NCBI GenBank assembly: GCA_905198835.1
Contig: CAJKDY010000012.1
Coordinates: 1 to 64,000, forward strand
Source: an uncultured Eubacteriales bacterium
Lineage (GTDB): Bacteria > Bacillota > Clostridia > Oscillospirales > Oscillospiraceae
Length of the DNA stretch: 64,000 nt
Reading direction: 5' to 3'
Part shown: piece after piece, positions 32,306 to 41,457 of the stretch
Layout: the number at the start of each line of letters is the position of its first letter
Numbering within the stretch: position 1 is the stretch's first letter
Notes under the pieces: model-generated
What the model was told of the DNA's origin: nothing
What the model saw: only the letters and a program-made list of their open reading frames with translations
Database searches by the model: none
Translations under genes and position numbers: made by a program

Positions 32306-33718
32306 CTACGTTTCTAAGGTTTCCTGGGCCGTCTCCCGGTCCTTTTTGAGGATGTGGACGATCACCGGAATGGCAAACAGCACCGCGCATATGCCCACGG
32401 AGATGTTGGACACCATCATAGTGACGCCTACGGCCTCGGAGCCCATGGCGGTATAGTGCTGCAAATACCACAAAACAGGCACCCGGAAGATAAACACGCG
32501 GGAGACGTTGAGGATCAGGGTCAGCTTGGTATAGCCATAGCCCAGCAGCAGCGCCAGGGTGGCCGAGTGGAGTCCCAGGGTGATGTAGCCCAGCTTTTCG
32601 TAGCTGTGGATATCCACGATCATCTGCTGGAAGACCGGGTCAAACTGATTTTTGGACTGGGCGAAGACCTGGGCCAACCAGGGCAAGGTCTGGGTCACCG
32701 CCACCAGGCCAATGGCGCCAATGGCCACATTGACCACGATCAGCCAAATGTAGAGCCGCAGGGTCCGGCGGTACTTGCCCGCGCCCCGGTTCTGGCTGAT
32801 CAGGGGCGCCGCGCCGTCCTGCATCCCCGACTGCCAGCCGGTGGTGAGCCCACCGATGTTGTTGGAGATTCCCAGGGCGCCCGCGGTGAGGGACCCGTAG
32901 GCCCCGGCCATGGAGTTCACCGTCACCTTTCCCGCCTGGAAAAGCATTTTCTCCGCCGCCACGGGGTAGGAGAGGTTCAGCATGGGCAGAACGGTCCGGC
33001 GCTTCCACTCGATGTTGCTCCGGCCAAAGCGAAAAGCACCCTCGTCGTGGGGCATGGTACATATCGCGTAGCCCAGCAGCAGCAGCTGTCCACACAACGT
33101 GGCCACGGAGATCATCATGACCCCCTGGTCCAGCACGTAGACAAAGAGCGCCGTGAGACCCAGCTTGGTCAGGATAACGGCAAGATTCAAGATCAGGATC
33201 TTCCGGGAGTGGCCCCGGGCTTTCTCGGTGGCGATGTAGACGTTATTGAAAAAGACCACCACCAGCGTCAGGATCTCCACCCGGAAATAGCCGATGCCGG
33301 TGTCGATCAGCTCCTGGGGCGTTTGCAGCAGGGCCAAAAAGGGCCGGGCAAAGGGAATGAGCAGCCCGATGAGGACCACGCCCACAGCCACAGTGATGGC
33401 GTATAGCGTGGAGACCTGACGGCGGACAGCGTCATAATCCCCCTTACCATAGCTCTCGGAGATCTTGATGCACCCGCCCATAGAAAGCCCGCCGCCAATG
33501 GCGGAGATCATGGACTTGATCTGGTTCAAAACCGCCACGGCGGAGACCGAGCTTGCGCTGATGTGGGACGCCATCAGGGTATCCAGGATCGAAAAGATGC
33601 TCTGGAGCGCCTGGTATAGGGCCAGCGGCAAACACACCGCCAGCAGCACCTTCAGCGCCGGGCCGGTGAGGGCGTATTGGCGAAAGGATTCATCTTTTTT
33701 GGAAACGCCGATCGCCAT
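32306..33718 (-). CDS. MATE family efflux/transport protein
   Basis: About 470 residues with twelve hydrophobic helices and the MATE pattern (ALYQALQSIFSILDTLMASH in helix 1-2, NNIGGLTTGWQSGMQDGAAP at the start of the second half, GAGKYRRTLR). Such carriers use Na+ or H+ to export small molecules. It sits inside the uronate operon, so an overflow or uptake function for a pathway compound is possible, but nothing in the sequence shows its substrate. The ATG three residues after a GTG is chosen because GGAG is 8 bases upstream. Confidence 0.82.
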   Translation of the reverse strand: MAIGVSKKDESFRQYALTGPALKVLLAVCLPLALYQALQSIFSILDTLMASHISASSVSAVAVLNQIKSMISAIGGGLSMGGCIKISESYGKGDYDAVRRQVSTLYAITVAVGVVLIGLLIPFARPFLALLQTPQELIDTGIGYFRVEILTLVVVFFNNVYIATEKARGHSRKILILNLAVILTKLGLTALFVYVLDQGVMMISVATLCGQLLLLGYAICTMPHDEGAFRFGRSNIEWKRRTVLPMLNLSYPVAAEKMLFQAGKVTVNSMAGAYGSLTAGALGISNNIGGLTTGWQSGMQDGAAPLISQNRGAGKYRRTLRLYIWLIVVNVAIGAIGLVAVTQTLPWLAQVFAQSKNQFDPVFQQMIVDIHSYEKLGYITLGLHSATLALLLGYGYTKLTLILNVSRVFIFRVPVLWYLQHYTAMGSEAVGVTMMVSNISVGICAVLFAIPVIVHILKKDRETAQETLET

Positions 33719-33740
33719 GCCCACGGCTCCTCTCTTTTGG

Positions 33741-35213
33741 TTACAGCACGACTCCGTCTTTGAAAATCGAAATTTCCCGGAAGCCCTTCTCCTCGGCCCG
33801 GGTCTTCTTGCCCGAGCAGACCTCCAGCACCAGGTCCATCAGATCCCGGGCGGCCTCGTCCAGGGTCTTCTTGCCGTCGGCTACCACCCCGGCGTTGAAG
33901 TCGATCCATGTGGATTTTTTCGTAGCCAGAGGCGTATTGGTGGCCAGCTTCATGGTGGGGGCGGGAGCGCCGAAGGGGGTGCCCCGGCCGGTGGTGAACA
34001 AAATGACGTGGGCCCCGGCGGCAGTGAGAGCCGTGGCGGAGACCAGGTCGTTACCGGGACCGTAGAGCATATTGAGGCCCTTGGTGGTCACCTGCTCGCC
34101 GTAACCGATCACGTCCATGATGGGGGCGGAGCCGCCCTTTTGCACACAGCCGCAGGACTTGTCCTCCAGGGTGGTGATGCCGCCTTGCTTGTTGCCCGGG
34201 CTGGGGTTGTCGTAGACCACCTCGCCGTGGCGAATGAAGTAGTTTTTGAAGCCGTTGATCATGGAAACGGCCTTTTGGAAGACCGCCTCGCTGATACAGC
34301 GGTCCATCAAAAAGCCCTCCGCGCCAAACATCTCAGGCACCTCGGTGAGCACTGTGGAGCCGCCCATGGCCACCAAGAGGTCGCTGAAGCGGCCTACGGT
34401 GGGGTTGGCGGTGATACCGCTAAGGCCGTCGGAGCCGCCGCACTTCATGCCCACCACCAGTTCGCTGGCGGGGATGCTCTCCCGCTGGAACTGGGAGGCG
34501 AACTTGGCGCACTCCTCCAAAATGGGCCGGGCGGCAGTTAATTCGTCGTCCACATCCTGGCAGGTGAGGAACTTTACCCGGTCGGGGTCAAAGTCACCTA
34601 GCTCAGCCAGGAATTGTTCGTGGGTCAAATTCTCGCAGCCCAGGCTCAGCACCAGCACCGCTCCCGCGTTGGGGTGGCGGGTCAGGGCGGCCAGCAGCTT
34701 GCGGGTCTGGGCGTGGTCCTCCCCAGTCTGGGAGCAGCCGAAGGGATGGGTGAAGGTATAGAGCCCGTCGATGGAGCCCTTGACCAGGTCTTGATTCTCC
34801 CGCACCAGGGCCTTGGCCACATCGTTGACGCAGCCCACGGTGGGGATGATCCAGATCTCGTTGCGGGTGGCGGCCCGGCCATCCTTACGGCGGTAGCCCT
34901 GGAAGGTGGCGGTGGGGACGGGAGCCACAGGGACTGCCTTGGGGGAATAGGTATACTCCATCTCCCCCTCCAGATTGGTCCGCATGTTGTGGGTATGGGT
35001 CCAGTCCCCCGGGGCGATGGCCTCGGTGGCGTGGCCGATAGCAAAGCCGTATTTGATGACATTTTCGCCCAGGGCAATGGCCTTCAGGGCCATCTTGTGG
35101 CCTTGGGGGATGTCCATATTGGCGCTGACGCCTTCAAACACCGTCCCCTTGGGAATGGGCCGCAGGGCCACGGCTACGTTGTCGTTGGGGTGAATTTTGA
35201 TAAAGTCGGGCAT
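33741..35213 (-). CDS. uxaA: altronate dehydratase
   Basis: 490 residues. Dehydrates D-altronate to 2-keto-3-deoxygluconate. The N-terminal SAF domain (residues 1-95) is joined to the main domain, with GYRRKDGRAATRNEIWIIPT, CSQTGEDH, LGCENLT, MKCGGSDGLSGI and the Cys-rich DKSCGCVQKGG region, matching the iron-dependent UxaA/GarD dehydratases. It belongs with UxaB and KdgK in the galacturonate branch. Confidence 0.93.
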   Translation of the reverse strand: MPDFIKIHPNDNVAVALRPIPKGTVFEGVSANMDIPQGHKMALKAIALGENVIKYGFAIGHATEAIAPGDWTHTHNMRTNLEGEMEYTYSPKAVPVAPVPTATFQGYRRKDGRAATRNEIWIIPTVGCVNDVAKALVRENQDLVKGSIDGLYTFTHPFGCSQTGEDHAQTRKLLAALTRHPNAGAVLVLSLGCENLTHEQFLAELGDFDPDRVKFLTCQDVDDELTAARPILEECAKFASQFQRESIPASELVVGMKCGGSDGLSGITANPTVGRFSDLLVAMGGSTVLTEVPEMFGAEGFLMDRCISEAVFQKAVSMINGFKNYFIRHGEVVYDNPSPGNKQGGITTLEDKSCGCVQKGGSAPIMDVIGYGEQVTTKGLNMLYGPGNDLVSATALTAAGAHVILFTTGRGTPFGAPAPTMKLATNTPLATKKSTWIDFNAGVVADGKKTLDEAARDLMDLVLEVCSGKKTRAEEKGFREISIFKDGVVL

Positions 35214-35307
35214 TTTTCTGCTCGCTCCCTTGCTACCGCTTCAAAGAGCGGAGGGTATTCCCGCTTTACACTGTAACTGCTCAGCGGGAGATGGGCTTTG
35301 GAATTCC

Positions 35308-36801
35308 TTACAGGCAGGCGGCGTAGGCGGCCTTGGCCCCCTTCTCCCGGATGAGCTTGACATTGGCCACGGTGGCGGTCTCAAAGCCGGGGATCTTGGT
35401 CAGGTCCTGGCCCCACATCTGCTCGTTGGTCATCACGGCATGGACCAGGTCCTCCACGCTGTCGCCTCTGTGGGCATAGTAGAAGTCCAGGGCCCAGCCA
35501 TCGTCGGAGCAGGTGTAGGTGTCGCCCTTGGGCCGCTTGCACACAAGGCCCTTCTCATTGCGCTCTTGGATGTCGTTACTGAAGAAGGCGATGTAGGCGG
35601 CAAAGGACATGGTGAGGCACTGGGGCAGCTTGCCGGTCTTTTCGATGTACTCCAGGAAGGAGGGCATATTCCGGGCCCGCCACTTGGAGGTGGAGTTCAG
35701 GGAAATGCTCATGAGCTCATGGTTGACGAAGGGGTTGTTGAACCGGTCCTGGACGGCGGAGGCAAAGTCCTCCAGGTCCTTCTTGTCCAGGGGCAGGGTG
35801 GGGATGATCTCCTCATGGAGCATCTTGTTCATAAAGCCCCGGACGGTATCGTCCTCCATGCAGTCCCGGACGATGTCAAAGCCCGCCAGGTAGGCCCCCA
35901 GCACAAAGCCGGTGTGAGCGCCGTTCAGGATGCGGACCTTGCGCTTCTTATAGGGGGTCACGTCGGGCACCACAGGGCAGTTGACCCCAGCCTTCTTAAA
36001 GGGGAGCTTCTCCTCCAGCCACGCGGGACCCTCGATGTTCCAAACGCCGAAGACCTCGCCCACATCGGTGAGGGGGTCGGTGTAGCCGTTCTCGGCGTCC
36101 AGCCGGGCCACCTCTGCCTCGTCCCGGATGCGACCGGGAACGATGCGGTCCACCAGGGTGGAGCAGAAGGTGCAGTCGTTGTTCACATAGGCCTTGAAGC
36201 CCTCGGGGAGCTTCCACTGGTCGATGTACTGGTTGACGCACTTGAGGAGTTCCTTGCCGTTGTTGTCGATGAGCTCGCAAGAGAGGATGACAAGGCCGGA
36301 CTTCCCAGCCTGCCAGCGCTTGTAGAGCACCTGAGTCAGCTTGCCAGGGAAGGAGGAAGCGGGCTCGTCGGTGAGCTGGCAGGCGGGATCGTAGACAATG
36401 CCCGCCTCGGTGGTGTTGGACACCACATACTCCAGATCGTCGGACACCGCCACGTCCATCATGGCGTCGAAGTCGGCCTTTTCATAGGGGTTCAGGCAAC
36501 GGGAAACCGAGGAGATGACCCGCTTGCGGTCCACCTTCTCGCCGTTTTCACGGCCCCGGAGGTAGAGGGTGTAGAGGCCCTCCTGCTCATTGATGAGTTT
36601 AGCAAGGCCCGGGGCGATGGGCTGGACCAGCACGCACTTGCCGTTCCAGCCGGCCTTCTCGTTGGCCACGTCGAACCAGTAGTTCACAAAGGCCCGGAGG
36701 AAGTTGCCCTCGCCGAACTGTAAGACCTTCTCCGGCGCCTTCTCCAGGATATAGCCCTGATAGCCCGAGGCCCTCAGGACCTTATAGTTGAGTTTCTCCA
36801 T
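35308..36801 (-). CDS. uxaB: tagaturonate reductase (altronate oxidoreductase)
   Basis: 497 residues of the long-chain mannitol dehydrogenase family: VLQFGEGNFLRAF for NADH binding, NNDCTFCSTLVDRIVPGRI, RKVRILNGAHTG with the catalytic region. It reduces D-tagaturonate to D-altronate, the substrate of the neighbouring UxaA. Fructuronate reductase is a related alternative, but the uxaA and pectin context favours UxaB. The isomerase UxaC needed to make tagaturonate is not in the window. Confidence 0.9.
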   Translation of the reverse strand: MEKLNYKVLRASGYQGYILEKAPEKVLQFGEGNFLRAFVNYWFDVANEKAGWNGKCVLVQPIAPGLAKLINEQEGLYTLYLRGRENGEKVDRKRVISSVSRCLNPYEKADFDAMMDVAVSDDLEYVVSNTTEAGIVYDPACQLTDEPASSFPGKLTQVLYKRWQAGKSGLVILSCELIDNNGKELLKCVNQYIDQWKLPEGFKAYVNNDCTFCSTLVDRIVPGRIRDEAEVARLDAENGYTDPLTDVGEVFGVWNIEGPAWLEEKLPFKKAGVNCPVVPDVTPYKKRKVRILNGAHTGFVLGAYLAGFDIVRDCMEDDTVRGFMNKMLHEEIIPTLPLDKKDLEDFASAVQDRFNNPFVNHELMSISLNSTSKWRARNMPSFLEYIEKTGKLPQCLTMSFAAYIAFFSNDIQERNEKGLVCKRPKGDTYTCSDDGWALDFYYAHRGDSVEDLVHAVMTNEQMWGQDLTKIPGFETATVANVKLIREKGAKAAYAACL

Positions 36802-36841
36802 GATATGCTCTCCTCTTAAAAATCAGTTTCCGTATCGCCTA

Positions 36842-37642
36842 TCAAGGTTGTTTCCCAATGTAGGCCAGGATGCCGCCATCAACGTACAAAATGTGGCCGT
36901 TGACGGCGTTGGAGGCGTCGCTGGCCAGGAAGATAGCGGGGCCGGTCAGCTCCTCGGGCTGCAGCCAGCGGCCGGCGGGAGTCCGGGAGCAGATAAACTC
37001 GTCGAAGGGATGGCGGGAGCCATCGGGCTGCTTCTCACGCAGAGGCGCGGTCTGGGGCGTGGCGATATAGCCCGGGCCGATGCCGTTGCACTGAATGTTG
37101 GCCGCGCCGAACTCCGCGCAGATGTTCCGGGTCAGCATCTTCAGGCCGCCCTTGGCGGCGGCGTAGCCGGAGACGGTCTCACGGCCCAGCTCGCTCATCA
37201 TGGAGCAGATGTTGATGATCTTGCCGTGGCCCTTCTTGATCATGGAGGGCAGCACGGCCTGGGAGACGATGAAGGGACCGTTGAGGTCGATGTCGATGAC
37301 CTGGCGGAAGTCGTTGGCGGTCATCTCCAGCATGGGGATACGCTTGATGATGCCGGCGTTGTTGACCAGGATGTCGATGACGCCGACCTCCTTTTCGATC
37401 TTCGCCACCATCTCCTTGACCGCGTTGTCGTCGGTGACGTCGCAGACGTAGCCGTGGGCGGTAATGCCCAGTTCCTTGTAGGCGGCCAGGCCCTTGTCCA
37501 CCAGCTCTTGCTTGATGTCGTTGAAGACGATGGTGGCGCCCACGTTGGCGTAGGCGCTGGCGATGGCGAAGCCGATGCCGTAGGAAGCGCCTGTGACCAG
37601 GGCTACCTTACCGTCCAGACGAAAGCTCTTGTCGTTTACCAT
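36842..37642 (-). CDS. KduD-like / gluconate 5-dehydrogenase SDR oxidoreductase
   Basis: About 266 residues, classical short-chain dehydrogenase: TGASYGIG for NAD(P), NNAGI, catalytic Ser in INICSMMSELG and YAAAK. In this operon, directly after kduI, it would reduce 2,5-diketo-3-deoxygluconate to KDG (KduD). In sequence it also resembles gluconate 5-dehydrogenase, so the specificity is a contextual call. The ATG at MVNDKSF is chosen since AAAGGAG lies 10 bases upstream; a TTG three codons earlier is too close to it. Confidence 0.85.
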   Translation of the reverse strand: MVNDKSFRLDGKVALVTGASYGIGFAIASAYANVGATIVFNDIKQELVDKGLAAYKELGITAHGYVCDVTDDNAVKEMVAKIEKEVGVIDILVNNAGIIKRIPMLEMTANDFRQVIDIDLNGPFIVSQAVLPSMIKKGHGKIINICSMMSELGRETVSGYAAAKGGLKMLTRNICAEFGAANIQCNGIGPGYIATPQTAPLREKQPDGSRHPFDEFICSRTPAGRWLQPEELTGPAIFLASDASNAVNGHILYVDGGILAYIGKQP

Positions 37643-37721
37643 GATGATCAAACTCCTTTTATAAAATGATTTTCGTAATACTCCTAGTTGTTTTTCGCTG
37701 CTTAAATACCCAGCGTTTCCA

Positions 37722-38873
37722 TTACTTCTCCAGGAAGGACAGGTCCTGCCCGGAGCGAAGCAGCTCGGTGTAGCACATCAGGAAGGGGGCCAGGCCCTTG
37801 GCGTCGTTTTCCACAATAGGCTCGGAGATATAGTACTCGTAGCTGCCGTCCCGGCGTCGGTTGTTCTCCGGGCCAAGGCCGGCCACCAGGCAAATGCCGC
37901 CCAGATTCAGCTTGCCATCCACCTCGGTGAGATAGGTCTTGCAGATATTTTGGAAGATCTTGGCCCCCACCGGAGCATAGGACTTGTCCAAAATACCGGT
38001 GCGCGCGCCCTTGAGGAAGAAGTAGGCCGCCATAGCTGAGCCGGAGGTCTCTGGGTAGTTGCCCTCTCTTCCGGGCTGGTCAGGCACCTGCCAGAGCATG
38101 CCCACCTTCTCGTCTACATATTTGGCGAGATTCCCGGCCAGTTCCCGGGCAATGCCGGTGAGCTCCGCCTTCATGTCCTCATGACCAACCGCCAACTGGC
38201 TGGTCACGTCGATCAAGGCGGCGGAGAACCAGCCCAGGGAGCGAAGCCAAGGGTTTTTGCTCCTGCCGTCCGGCTCACACCAGAAGGCGCTCTTACTGGA
38301 GTCCCAGCCGTGGCGGTAGAGGCCGGTCTTGTCGTCGTACATCTTGGCCCGAACGGTCTGGAACTGCTTTAAGATATCGGGGTAGTTGGCGCAGCCTTCA
38401 AACTGGGTGGTGTATTTGGTGTAGAAGACCTGGGCCATATAGAGCCCGTCCAGCCAGACCTGGTTTGGGTAGATCTTCTTATGCCAGAAGTTCCCCTCCG
38501 CCGTCCGGGGCTGGCGCTTGATCTGACCATAGAGCTTTTCGATGGCCAGGCGGTACTTCTCCTTCCCCGTGGCGGCGTAGACATCGAAGAGGGGGCGGCC
38601 CTCGCACAGGTTATCCAGGTTGTAGTCCTCCTCCTGGTAGCCCCGCATGGACCCATCTTCCAGAACGTAGTAGTCCAAATACTGTTCGGCAAACTCGAAG
38701 TAAATTTTACTCCCCGTTATCTCATGAAGATTCAGCAGGGCGATCATCATGCACCCGTCAATGTAGTTCCAGCCGTTGATCTTGCCCTGGTGGATCTTCT
38801 CGATGTTCCAAAGAGGCTTGTCGGGGGTGGAGCCGTCCAGGATCTGCTGAACATAGCGCTCGATCAGGTTCAT
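37722..38873 (-). CDS. GH105 unsaturated uronyl hydrolase (YteR-like)
   Basis: 383 residues, (alpha/alpha)6-barrel. The catalytic Asp is in NQVWLDGLYMAQVF, the second conserved Asp is in LCEGRPLFDVYA, and GNYPETSGSAMAAY and WLRSLGWFSAAL are typical of GH105. It removes the 4,5-unsaturated uronic acid from oligosaccharides left by pectate or rhamnogalacturonan lyases, giving the substrate for KduI. No signal peptide, so it acts in the cytosol on imported fragments. Its ATG overlaps the GH28 stop. Confidence 0.9.
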   Translation of the reverse strand: MNLIERYVQQILDGSTPDKPLWNIEKIHQGKINGWNYIDGCMMIALLNLHEITGSKIYFEFAEQYLDYYVLEDGSMRGYQEEDYNLDNLCEGRPLFDVYAATGKEKYRLAIEKLYGQIKRQPRTAEGNFWHKKIYPNQVWLDGLYMAQVFYTKYTTQFEGCANYPDILKQFQTVRAKMYDDKTGLYRHGWDSSKSAFWCEPDGRSKNPWLRSLGWFSAALIDVTSQLAVGHEDMKAELTGIARELAGNLAKYVDEKVGMLWQVPDQPGREGNYPETSGSAMAAYFFLKGARTGILDKSYAPVGAKIFQNICKTYLTEVDGKLNLGGICLVAGLGPENNRRRDGSYEYYISEPIVENDAKGLAPFLMCYTELLRSGQDLSFLEK

Positions 38874-40411
38874 TGATCGTCCACCTCCCCCACGTTTTCC
38901 GTGATGACCCGCGCTCCCTCTTGGCCCTCCAGTCTCACGTTCTTCAACTTGACCTTCTTGACGCAGTTGAAGTAAAGCCCCAGTTTGGAAACGTCCTCGA
39001 TGTAGCTCATCATAGCGGGCCGACCGGACTGGGCGCCTGGCTTAAAGGTGAAGGACACGTTCTCGATGGTGACGCTGTCGATGGGCATTTCCGGCAGGCC
39101 GTAGCAGTAGGCGGCGGCCCACTCACAGTCGGTGCAGATCATATCCCGGAAGGTGAAGGAGCCCATGTGGGGGGTCCGCTCGTCCACGGGAAGGGCCTCC
39201 TTGGTCCAGACGTATTCGGTCTTGCCGTCAGGGTCGCAGAAGTAGTACATGTTGATGACAATGGGGCACATGACGTTGTCCATCTGGATGTTGGAGAACT
39301 CCACACCGTCCACCACGCACTGCTCGCCCCGACCTCGCCGGGTCTTGATGCGAAGGCCCCGGTCAGTGTGGGAGAAGAGGCACTGACTCACCGTCAGGTC
39401 CTTGATACCGCCGGAGATCTCGCTGCCCAGGGTCAACGCCCCGTGGGCCCGCTCCATCAAGCAGTTGCGGATCAGGTGATGGGTGGCGGGGGTCTTATAC
39501 TTCATGCCCATGTACATCTTGCCCGACTTGATGGCGATGGCGTCGTCGCCCACGGAGAACCGAACGCCGATATAGCGCACATCATCGCAGCTCTCGGGGT
39601 CGGTGCCGTCGGTGTTGTGGGAATCAGGCGGAGCCTCCACGGCGATCTGGTAAAAACCTACGTCCTTGCAGAAGAAGGGGTGGAAGTTCCAGGCCGGGGA
39701 ATTGCGGCCCAGGATGCCATGGAAGGTCACGTGCTCACAGCGGTTGAAGAACACCAGCTTGGGCCTCGCGATGGTCCGGGCCTTCACGTCCTTCCACCAG
39801 GTGTCAAAGGAGGCGTTGCCGTCGATAACGCCCTGGCCCACCACGGTGATATTCTGCGCGTAATAGGCAGACAAGATGCTCTGGCGGCCCAGGGCAGGCG
39901 TTCCTTCCCAAGAGTTCACTTGGATATTCGCCCCAGTAACTCCGTCCTCCGGCTCGCCGGGCAGCAACGGATAGTGCTCCTCCACCGGGTCGGCCTTCAG
40001 CACCGCGCCCTCTTTTAAGTGCAGCGTCAGATCGGACTTGAGCACCAGGGGCCGGATGAGGTAGGTCCCCGCGGGCACCATGACCCGGCCGCCGCTGGGG
40101 CAGACGTTGATGGCGCTTTGGATGGCGGCGGTATCGTCGCTGACCCCGTCGGCCTTGGCCCCAAAGTCCATGACGTTCAAGCAGGCGCTCTCGGGCAGGG
40201 TGCGGAAGGCGGTCACGTCCCCTTCCACCGCCACCTCATAGGCTGTGTCCGGCGTCAGGTCAAAGAGGGAGAAGACATTAGTCTTCACGTCCTGAAGGAC
40301 CGTCTGGCCGTCCAACGTCACATCGAAGGTCTGGGGCGCGTAATAGGGCGCGTCGTTTTCCAGTTCAAAGCAGGCGGAGACAGAGGTGGCGGTCAGCAGA
40401 TGAAATTTCAT
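38870..40411 (-). CDS. GH28 polygalacturonase-family hydrolase
   Basis: 513 residues. An FN3-like domain (1-75) comes first, then the right-handed beta-helix. The four GH28 signatures are present: NTDGTDPESC, GDDAIAIKSG, AHGALTLGSE, RIKTRRGRG, giving the catalytic Asp trio and substrate Lys/Arg. No signal peptide; hence an intracellular exo-acting enzyme on imported oligogalacturonides is likely. The ATG is chosen after GAGGGGGAG; 22 upstream codons run into the kduI-side gap. It overlaps the GH105 gene by 4 bases. Confidence 0.9.
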   Translation of the reverse strand: MKFHLLTATSVSACFELENDAPYYAPQTFDVTLDGQTVLQDVKTNVFSLFDLTPDTAYEVAVEGDVTAFRTLPESACLNVMDFGAKADGVSDDTAAIQSAINVCPSGGRVMVPAGTYLIRPLVLKSDLTLHLKEGAVLKADPVEEHYPLLPGEPEDGVTGANIQVNSWEGTPALGRQSILSAYYAQNITVVGQGVIDGNASFDTWWKDVKARTIARPKLVFFNRCEHVTFHGILGRNSPAWNFHPFFCKDVGFYQIAVEAPPDSHNTDGTDPESCDDVRYIGVRFSVGDDAIAIKSGKMYMGMKYKTPATHHLIRNCLMERAHGALTLGSEISGGIKDLTVSQCLFSHTDRGLRIKTRRGRGEQCVVDGVEFSNIQMDNVMCPIVINMYYFCDPDGKTEYVWTKEALPVDERTPHMGSFTFRDMICTDCEWAAAYCYGLPEMPIDSVTIENVSFTFKPGAQSGRPAMMSYIEDVSKLGLYFNCVKKVKLKNVRLEGQEGARVITENVGEVDDQ

Positions 40412-40436
40412 GGGATCGCTCCCCCTCTCAGAAGTT

Positions 40437-41285
40437 TTACCGAAGCTCGGTGGTGGGAATGGTGTCCATGTCGTCAAAGGTCTGGTTCTCTCCGCCCATG
40501 GCCCAGATGAAGGTGTAATTGCTGGTGCCGGCGCCGGCGTGAATAGACCAGCTGGGGCTGATGACGGCCTGCTCGTTTTGCATGACGATGTGGCGGGTCT
40601 CCTGACCCTGGCCCATCATGTGGAAGACCACGTTGTCCTGGGGCACCTCAAAGTACATATAGACCTCCATGCGCCGCTCATGGGTGTGGGCGGGCATGGT
40701 GTTCCAAACGCTGCCGGGGTCCAGCACCGTCATGCCCATGGAGAGCTGGCAGGTCTTGAGCACATCGGGGTGGATGAACTGGTTGATGACCCGCTTGTTG
40801 GAAGTCTCCATGGCGCCCAGGGGCTTCTTGGCCGCGTCGGCGATCTTGATGAGCCGGGTCTCATAGGCGCAGTGGGCGGGAGCGGAGACCATGTAGAACT
40901 TGGCGGGCTTGGCGGCATCCTTAGAGGAGAACAGGACCTCCTTGGCCCCCATGGTGATGTAGAGGCAATCCTTGTAGCCCAGCTCGTACACCTTGCCGTC
41001 CACGGTGATGGCGCCGTCGCCGCCAATGTTAAAGATACCGATCTCCCGGCGCTGGAGCAGGTAGTCCACGCCGAAGGTGTGCCACACGTCCATGCCCTTG
41101 TCGATGGACACGCTCTCCTTTACAGGCATACAGCCCATCGTGACCATGCGGTCCACATGGGAGTAGACCGCCACCACCTGGTCGGGCTGGTAGAGGTTTT
41201 CGATCAGGAACTCCCGGCGGAGCTCCTCGGTGGTATAGCGCTTGACGTCGTTGGGTCCGGTGGAATAGCGAATGTCGATGCCCAT
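40437..41285 (-). CDS. kduI: 5-keto-4-deoxyuronate isomerase
   Basis: 282 residues, two-domain cupin. The zinc site is visible as PAHTHERRMEVYMYF (two His and a Glu) and SIHAGAG; the family start is MGIDIRYSTGPNDVKRYTTE-like. KduI converts the 4-deoxy-5-keto uronate released by GH105 into 2,5-diketo-3-deoxygluconate. First gene of the uronate-degradation unit, with a separate promoter region containing an inverted repeat. Confidence 0.95.
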   Translation of the reverse strand: MGIDIRYSTGPNDVKRYTTEELRREFLIENLYQPDQVVAVYSHVDRMVTMGCMPVKESVSIDKGMDVWHTFGVDYLLQRREIGIFNIGGDGAITVDGKVYELGYKDCLYITMGAKEVLFSSKDAAKPAKFYMVSAPAHCAYETRLIKIADAAKKPLGAMETSNKRVINQFIHPDVLKTCQLSMGMTVLDPGSVWNTMPAHTHERRMEVYMYFEVPQDNVVFHMMGQGQETRHIVMQNEQAVISPSWSIHAGAGTSNYTFIWAMGGENQTFDDMDTIPTTELR

Positions 41286-41383
41286 AATAAAACTCCTCCT
41301 AAAATTGGTTTCCTTGGTTGCCCGGGCCCTTGTAAAAAGAGGCGGGTTTGTTGGAATTGGCTATATTTTCCCTTGTAAATGCC

Positions 41384-41413
41384 ATTATAATATATGGTAT
41401 TGCATAACCATAT
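41384..41413 (-). promoter_or_regulatory. kduI operon promoter with overlapping palindromic operator candidate
   Basis: The minus strand has TATAAT (41384-41389) but no good -35. Where the -35 should be lies a perfect inverted repeat ATATGGT / ACCATAT (41392-41398, 41407-41413; 8-base centre). A weak -35 covered by an operator suggests a regulated promoter. The repeat is observed; the regulator is unknown. Confidence 0.5.
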
Positions 41414-41457
41414 GTCAGAAACGATACGAAATATTCACAATACGGATATGGCGGTGG

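Noticed and set aside
36842..37642. Firm naming as gluconate 5-dehydrogenase
   Set aside because: The sequence resembles that group, but position next to kduI, uxaB and uxaA makes the KduD reaction at least as likely; left as KduD-like.
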